Shown in pieces: positions 6,700 to 10,420 of a DNA stretch of 10,420 nt; positions within the stretch are counted from its first letter, which is position 1, and each line of letters begins with the position of its first letter. The notes below the pieces were generated by a model. The model saw nothing but the letters and a program-made list of their open reading frames with translations, was not told the DNA's origin and searched no databases. A program made the translations under genes and the position numbers. Source of the DNA: Anaerolineae bacterium (GTDB lineage Bacteria > Chloroflexota > Anaerolineae > B4-G1); assembly GCA_030612185.1 (NCBI GenBank), contig JAUWOI010000106.1, positions 1-10,420 on the forward strand, in the 5' to 3' direction.

Positions 6700-6756
6700 A
6701 GGTTTTTGCGCACGATGGCGGTAATGTATCTTTTCAATAAGTGGGGGTGAGGTGGA

Positions 6757-6805
6757 GGAACGCCAGCATCTTGCTGGCATCTAGCGACCAAGATGGTCGC
6801 GTTCC
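6757..6805. repeat. Palindromic three-way-junction element with complementary hairpin loops
   Basis: Outer arms GGAAC (6757-6761) and GTTCC (6801-6805) enclose two hairpins. Hairpin A (6762-6778) is GCCAGCA-TCT-TGCTGGC. Hairpin B (6784-6800) is GCGACCA-AGA-TGGTCGC. Five bases (ATCTA) separate them. With 5-bp stems, loop A is CATCTTG and loop B is CAAGATG, which are exact reverse complements, so the loops could kiss. The outer stem extends by TGG/CCA after one mismatch. No T-run follows, so this is not a standard terminator. It resembles dispersed intergenic repeats, but other copies cannot be checked here. Confidence 0.7.
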
Positions 6806-6847
6806 CCCAAGATATTGAGAAGGTACGCGGTAATGTTCTTGATACCG

Positions 6848-6853
6848 AGGAGG
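6848..6853 (+). promoter_or_regulatory. Perfect Shine-Dalgarno site deciding the RecQ-like start
   Basis: AGGAGG lies 8 bases before GTG 6862. It argues for GTG 6862 as the start over the in-frame ATG 6793, which falls within hairpin B of the palindromic element and has no such site. Confidence 0.75.
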
Positions 6854-6861
6854 TTTGCACA

Positions 6862-8937
6862 GTGAGACAAAGGGCACATTCTCTTCTCCGACAGATGCTT
6901 GGTCCAGATGCTGATTTCCGCCCTGGACAGTGGGAAGCCATCGAAATGTTGGTTGTCGAGCGCCAACGTGTACTGGTTGTCCAGTGCACGGGATGGGGAA
7001 AGAGCCTGGTCTACTTCCTGGCTGCCAAGTTGCTACGCGAACAGGGTGCTGGTCTGACTTTGCTGATTAGTCCGTTACTTGCCTTGATGCGTAACCAGAT
7101 TGAAATGGCTGACCGTGTCGGCGTACGTGCGGCAACGATTAACAGTTCCAATCGTGAAGTATGGGATGAGGTTGAGAAATCGCTGGCTTCGGACTCATGT
7201 GATCTACTGCTCATTTCTCCCGAGCGGTTGAATAACCCCCGCTTTCAGTCTCTATTGTCGAAAATCGCTGGACGGGTGGGACTCTTTGTAGTGGATGAGG
7301 CACATTGCATCTCTGACTGGGGCCACGACTTTCGTCCAGACTATCGTCGGATCGTGCGTATTCTACGCAATCTCCCCAAAGGCGTACCGGTTCTCGGTAC
7401 CACAGCAACGGCAAATGACCGTGTAGTTGCCGACGTGCAATTGCAGTTAGGTCCTGGGATCACCGTATCACGGGGACCTTTGGCGCGCCCATCGCTTCGC
7501 CTGCAAAATATCCGACTTGCCGATCAAAGCGAGCGCCTGGCGTGGCTGGTCGAGAATTTATCAAAGTTTCCGGGGACTGGCATTATCTATTGTTTGACCA
7601 TCGCAGACACGGAGAGAGTGGCCAAGTGGTTACGGCTCAAAGGCTTTCAAGTCGAAGCCTACCATGCTGGAAAGGATGTGAGTATAGGTCGGGAGGAACT
7701 TGAGCAGGTTTTGCTCAATAACGAAATCAAAGCGCTGGTGGCAACAGTGGCGCTCGGCATGGGCTTCGATAAACCTGATCTTGGTTTTGTGATTCACTTT
7801 CAGCGTCCCGGCTCAGTTGTGGCATATTATCAGCAGGTGGGACGTGCAGGACGTGCTTTGGACAGAGCCTATGGCATTCTCCTGAATGGACGTGAGGATG
7901 ACGAGATCCAAGATTACTTCATTAGCCGCGCTTTTCCGCCTGTGCAGATGATATCCGAGATTCTCAGCGTGTTGGAGAAGGCCGACAAACTCTCGTCTAA
8001 CGAAATACTGAGCCGAGTGAACGTCTCATACTCTATGGCAGAGAAAGCCCTGAAATTGTTAGAGATTGATGGAGCCGTGGCTGTTGACGTGGAGTCAAGG
8101 CCAAAGCGCTACTTTCGCACGCTAAATCCCTGGAAGCCAGACGTCGAGCGGATTGACCGCGTGACCAGGCTGCGACGCGAGGAATTAGCGCAGATGCAGG
8201 CATACGTCGCTCACACAGGGTGCCTGATGGAATTCCTGGCATGCGCACTCGATGACCCGACAGCCGAGCCGTGCGGGAGGTGCGCGAATTGCAAAGGGAG
8301 AGGCCTATCTGCACAAGTTTCTCCCGCGCTTGTTGCTGAGGCGATCGAGTTTCTCAAACGAGACAACATCGTCATTAAGCCGCGCAAGCGTTGGCCTCAA
8401 GGGCTTTTCCCAGATCGTAAATCCACGATACCCAAGGAAGAGCAAAACGCGCCAGGCCGAGCATTGTGTTACTACGGCGACGCAGGCTGGGGAAAACTCG
8501 TCCGTGAGGGCAAGTACGTTCATAACCATTTCTGCGATGATCTGGTGCGTGCTTCTGCAAATCTGATCCTGAGCCGCTGGCAGACAGACCCGCCGCCTGA
8601 ATGGGTAACGGCAATTCCGTCCCGGCGCCATCCTCACCTGGTGCCCAATCTTGCTCAACGACTTGCCAAGGCATTGGATCTGCCTTTTACCCCTGCGTTG
8701 GTTCGTGCCCAAGACGCGCCTGAACAGAAGACGATGGCGAACAGTACGATGCAGTCACGCAATGTTCGGGGCACGCTGGCTATATCAGCGAATATCCCAT
8801 CAGAGCCTGTGTTGTTGGTTGATGACATTGTTGACTCTCGTTGGACCCTTACACTGGCTGGATGGCTTCTCAGAACACATGGTAGTGGTATCGTATACCC
8901 ATTTGTCCTCGCGCGTGCCACTGCCCGAAAGGTATGA
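6862..8937 (+). CDS. RecQ-family ATP-dependent DNA helicase fused to a ComF-like phosphoribosyltransferase domain
   Basis: The chosen GTG start gives 691 residues. A RecQ motor occupies about 1-360: FRPGQWEAI (19-27, motif 0), TGWGKS (43-48, Walker A), DEAHCISDWGHDFRPDY (145-161, motif II with the RecQ aromatic loop), GTTATA (179-184), IIYCLT (241-246), LVATVALGMGFDKPD (292-306) and QQVGRAGR (324-331, motif VI). Next is a winged-helix-like part (about 361-450), then a RecQ zinc cluster (Cys454, 471, 474, 477 in CGRCANC). No HRDC domain is seen. The C-terminus (about 530-691) looks like a type I phosphoribosyltransferase of the ComF kind: WVTAIPSRRHPHLVPNLAQRLA (581-602, shown in part) and the PRPP-loop equivalent VLLVDDIVDSRWTLT (650-664), which has DSR where TTG/TSG is usual. 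The stop overlaps the dprA-like start by ATGA. The extension back to ATG 6793 is possible but less likely. Expected to be a 3'-5' helicase acting on DNA in the cytoplasm; the PRTase role is unknown. Confidence 0.88.
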   Translation: MRQRAHSLLRQMLGPDADFRPGQWEAIEMLVVERQRVLVVQCTGWGKSLVYFLAAKLLREQGAGLTLLISPLLALMRNQIEMADRVGVRAATINSSNREVWDEVEKSLASDSCDLLLISPERLNNPRFQSLLSKIAGRVGLFVVDEAHCISDWGHDFRPDYRRIVRILRNLPKGVPVLGTTATANDRVVADVQLQLGPGITVSRGPLARPSLRLQNIRLADQSERLAWLVENLSKFPGTGIIYCLTIADTERVAKWLRLKGFQVEAYHAGKDVSIGREELEQVLLNNEIKALVATVALGMGFDKPDLGFVIHFQRPGSVVAYYQQVGRAGRALDRAYGILLNGREDDEIQDYFISRAFPPVQMISEILSVLEKADKLSSNEILSRVNVSYSMAEKALKLLEIDGAVAVDVESRPKRYFRTLNPWKPDVERIDRVTRLRREELAQMQAYVAHTGCLMEFLACALDDPTAEPCGRCANCKGRGLSAQVSPALVAEAIEFLKRDNIVIKPRKRWPQGLFPDRKSTIPKEEQNAPGRALCYYGDAGWGKLVREGKYVHNHFCDDLVRASANLILSRWQTDPPPEWVTAIPSRRHPHLVPNLAQRLAKALDLPFTPALVRAQDAPEQKTMANSTMQSRNVRGTLAISANIPSEPVLLVDDIVDSRWTLTLAGWLLRTHGSGIVYPFVLARATARKV

Positions 8938-9923
8938 ATATGGATTTGACCACTGATTCCCAGGCAATGCTGCTCCTTTGCTCCCGCTTGGGCTTGTCTG
9001 ATGAAATAGGCCCTAAGCCGCTTACCCTGCGCGAGTGGAATTCCCTGGCTCGCAAACTATTGAGTTCGTCCTTGGGGACTCCTGGCGGGTTGCTAGGTTT
9101 GTCGGTAGATGATTTGCGAACTGCACTGTCTTTATCAGATAACGAGGCCGAGCGATTGGCTCGACTCTTGGGTCGCGGCGGTGGGCTTGCGATTGAGTTG
9201 GAGCGATTGGAATCCTTAGGAATATGGGTAGTGACACGCGCTGATGCACGTTATCCTCGACGACTGAAACAACGCCTTAAACACGCTGCTCCTGCTATCT
9301 TGTTTGGAGCCGGCGAGCGAGCCTTACTGGGGCAGCCGGGACTGGCTGTTGTGGGATCTCGCAATGTGGATGACCATGGGAAGGCTTGTGCAGACTTCAT
9401 CGGCAATGCGTGTGCTTGTGAGGGACTGGTTCTATACTCCGGCGGTGCGCGCGGCGTAGATGCGATATCTGCGAAAGCCGCGTTAGAGGCACGCGGCACA
9501 GCGGTCGGCATCCTGGCACATAGCCTGGAAAAGGCGATTCGCGCTCCAGATGCAAGACCTAAGATTGTGAATGGGGACCTGGTTTTAGTCACACCCTATT
9601 CGCCCAAGGCCGGGTTCAGCGTAGGGGCAGCGATGGGCCGTAACAAACTGATTTATGCGCTGGCCGATTACGCGCTGGTCATTGCCAGTGACGCGGGCAA
9701 AGGGGGCACCTGGGCAGGAGCGACGGAAGCGCTCAAGGCCAAATGGTTGCCGGTCTTTGTGCTCGATAGCCCTGATGTTCCAGATGGAAATCGGCAATTG
9801 CTACAGAAGGGTGCACTTCCCTTTCCCAATTCCTTGCTCACGGCCTCTTTGGCTCTACGAGAATGGTTGGAAGCCCAGGCGGACGTTTTTGCACCATCCC
9901 CCGTGCAAGCCAGGCTCCTTTAG
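8934..9923 (+). CDS. DprA/Smf-like Rossmann (SLOG superfamily) DNA-processing protein
   Basis: This 329-residue divergent relative of DprA, the RecA loader in transformation, has an N-terminal region (about 55-80) that may be a helix-hairpin or SAM-like module. The Rossmann core follows: RYPRRLKQRLKHAAPAILF (106-124, the DprA segment before strand 1), AVVGSRNVDDHG (138-149), LYSGGARGVDAISAKAAL (167-184, counterpart of SGLARGID..AH), GRNKLIYALADYALVIAS (235-252, counterpart of RNRIIAGLS) and GTWAGATEAL (258-267). The usual DprA C-terminal winged helix is not evident. SLOG-type Rossmann domains can bind DNA or nucleotide ligands. ATG 8934 overlaps the RecQ-fusion stop; ATG 8940 is an alternative with AAGG 7 bases before it. 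This tight coupling suggests the two products act together. The housekeeping competence role is unlikely to be its only job because of this context and divergence. Confidence 0.85.
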   Translation: MNMDLTTDSQAMLLLCSRLGLSDEIGPKPLTLREWNSLARKLLSSSLGTPGGLLGLSVDDLRTALSLSDNEAERLARLLGRGGGLAIELERLESLGIWVVTRADARYPRRLKQRLKHAAPAILFGAGERALLGQPGLAVVGSRNVDDHGKACADFIGNACACEGLVLYSGGARGVDAISAKAALEARGTAVGILAHSLEKAIRAPDARPKIVNGDLVLVTPYSPKAGFSVGAAMGRNKLIYALADYALVIASDAGKGGTWAGATEALKAKWLPVFVLDSPDVPDGNRQLLQKGALPFPNSLLTASLALREWLEAQADVFAPSPVQARLL

Positions 9924-10070
9924 AGCCCGATGATTGAAATCATCGTCTGATACAGCAAGTGCGTTAAAACGCACTGAAAGCGCCTTGAATCGCTGAGGTC
10001 GCTGATGAAATAGGGTTGCCGAGGATGGACAGGGTCAGTGACGAAAGCAAGAGAAGGGAGCGTTAGACCG
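9924..10070. other. Intergenic stretch after the dprA-like gene
   Basis: These 147 bases hold the two palindromes listed separately. A weak promoter-like pair follows: TTGAAT at 9985-9990 and TGAAAT at 10006-10011, each matching 4 of 6 consensus bases with a 15-base spacer. It may serve the next open frame, but I would not rely on it. AAGGGAG at 10054-10060 is a possible ribosome binding site. No RNA gene is recognised. Confidence 0.4.
9928..9975. repeat. Pair of 18-base palindromes sharing a TTRAAA core
   Basis: CGATGATT-GA-AATCATCG (9928-9945) and AGTGCGTT-AA-AACGCACT (9958-9975) each have perfect 8-base arms and a 2-base centre, and are 12 bases apart. The outer arms differ but both centres read TTGAAA or TTAAAA. 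The first begins four bases after the dprA-like stop codon. There is no T-run after either, so they are not ordinary terminators. They look like a dispersed repetitive element or a paired binding site. Confidence 0.7.
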
Positions 10071-10420
10071 TTGGACAATTTGAACGATGAACCCGATCTC
10101 CCTGATGACGTGAAAGATATCCTGCACCTATTGGAAACGGATCAAGCCGCCTTTGAGCGCATCATCGAACTCAAACTCCGACGACAATATCAACAGGCGT
10201 TGGAGGTACTGTGCGTCGAAATGAAAAACCCTGACCGCGAGCGAGAGGTTGTGTGGAAGAAACTGAGCAAACTGAAGACCAGTGGTCGTCCTGCCCCGGA
10301 GCACGTCCCAACGCTGATCGAACTAGAGCGCATCACGCGAGAGACCGGCGGCACAGCATACTGCGCCGTAGAGGAAACTGTTTTCAAGGAGATGGCCAGC
10401 ATGAGCCACCCAGACATGAC
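10071..10420 (+). CDS. Unrecognised acidic helical protein, N-terminal part (runs off right edge)
   Basis: A frame beginning at TTG 10071 stays open for 116 codons to the window end. The start is supported by GGAG at 10057-10060, ten bases before it. The next in-frame upstream candidate is GTG 10038, and the first in-frame ATG, at 10221, would discard a coding-looking stretch. The N-terminus is acidic (DNLNDEPDLPDDVKD), then comes a charged helical region rich in Glu/Lys/Arg with leucines at helix spacing (ELKLRRQYQQALEVLCVEM). The pattern could be helical repeats or a coiled segment. I see no domain I recognise, and no frame on the other strand gives a better protein. It follows the recQ-PRT/dprA unit on the same strand and might be its third gene. 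Confidence 0.6.
   Translation, partial: MDNLNDEPDLPDDVKDILHLLETDQAAFERIIELKLRRQYQQALEVLCVEMKNPDREREVVWKKLSKLKTSGRPAPEHVPTLIELERITRETGGTAYCAVEETVFKEMASMSHPDM

Noticed and set aside
6757..6805. CRISPR repeat or tRNA-like fold
   Set aside because: There is only one unit with no regularly spaced copies, and the arms and loops do not match a tRNA cloverleaf.
6793..6861. ATG 6793 as the start of the RecQ-like gene
   Set aside because: It lies inside hairpin B, lacks a ribosome site, and adds residues before the usual RecQ N-terminus. GTG 6862 has AGGAGG at 8 bases. It is kept only as an alternative.
6249..6989. Antisense open frame of 246 residues across the TIM-barrel gene end and the palindromic element
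   Set aside because: It crosses two unrelated genes and an intergenic repeat, is Pro/Arg/Ser-rich, and has no ribosome site evident.
9928..9975. Rho-independent terminator after the dprA-like gene
   Set aside because: The palindromes are A+T-rich in the centre with 2-base loops and are not followed by a T-run.

Overview
The window looks like a bacterial chromosome segment of moderately high G+C content. Several gene types here (an orphan HGD-D protein, hicB before hicA, an AIM24-like protein, a RecQ-phosphoribosyltransferase fusion, palindromic intergenic elements) would suit a Chloroflexota-like or other environmental bacterium. No rRNA or housekeeping marker is present, so this assignment is a guess. 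Composition is uneven. Single 60-base lines counted by eye give about 67-70% G+C in the dehydratase-like and methyltransferase genes, and about 43-48% in lines taken from hicB and recQ.

Left part (1-2718, plus strand): the 3' part of an AbiEi-type antitoxin gene runs off the left edge. Two bases after it begins a complete 2-hydroxyacyl-CoA dehydratase/benzoyl-CoA reductase-type (HGD-D) gene. A consensus sigma-70 promoter overlaps the end of that gene and drives a compact set hicB-hicA-atl, in which hicA overlaps hicB and atl overlaps hicA by ATGA. The atl product is an alkyltransferase-like protein with PWHRV in place of the MGMT active site PCHRV. Its stop codon overlaps the stop codon of the convergent AIM24-family gene.

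Middle part (2715-6679): the AIM24/TIGR00266-family gene lies on the minus strand behind a very clear promoter and an AGGAGG site. Going the other way are an MFS transporter, a class I SAM-dependent methyltransferase coupled to it by ATGA, and, 86 bases on, a xylose-isomerase-like TIM-barrel protein that may be related to the cobamide phosphodiesterase CbiR.

Right part (6680-10420): this is the most interesting region. A 49-base element that can fold into a three-way junction, with two hairpins whose loops are exact reverse complements, lies just before a two-gene unit. The first gene encodes a RecQ-type helicase fused to a C-terminal ComF-like phosphoribosyltransferase domain. The second, overlapping it by ATGA, encodes a divergent DprA/Smf protein. 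Two 18-base palindromes follow the dprA-like gene, and then an unrecognised open frame runs off the right edge. The unit combines homologues of two competence factors (ComF, DprA) with a RecQ motor. It has lower G+C than its neighbours and is bracketed by palindromic elements, which suggests a transferred DNA-processing or conflict module; the function itself is inference.
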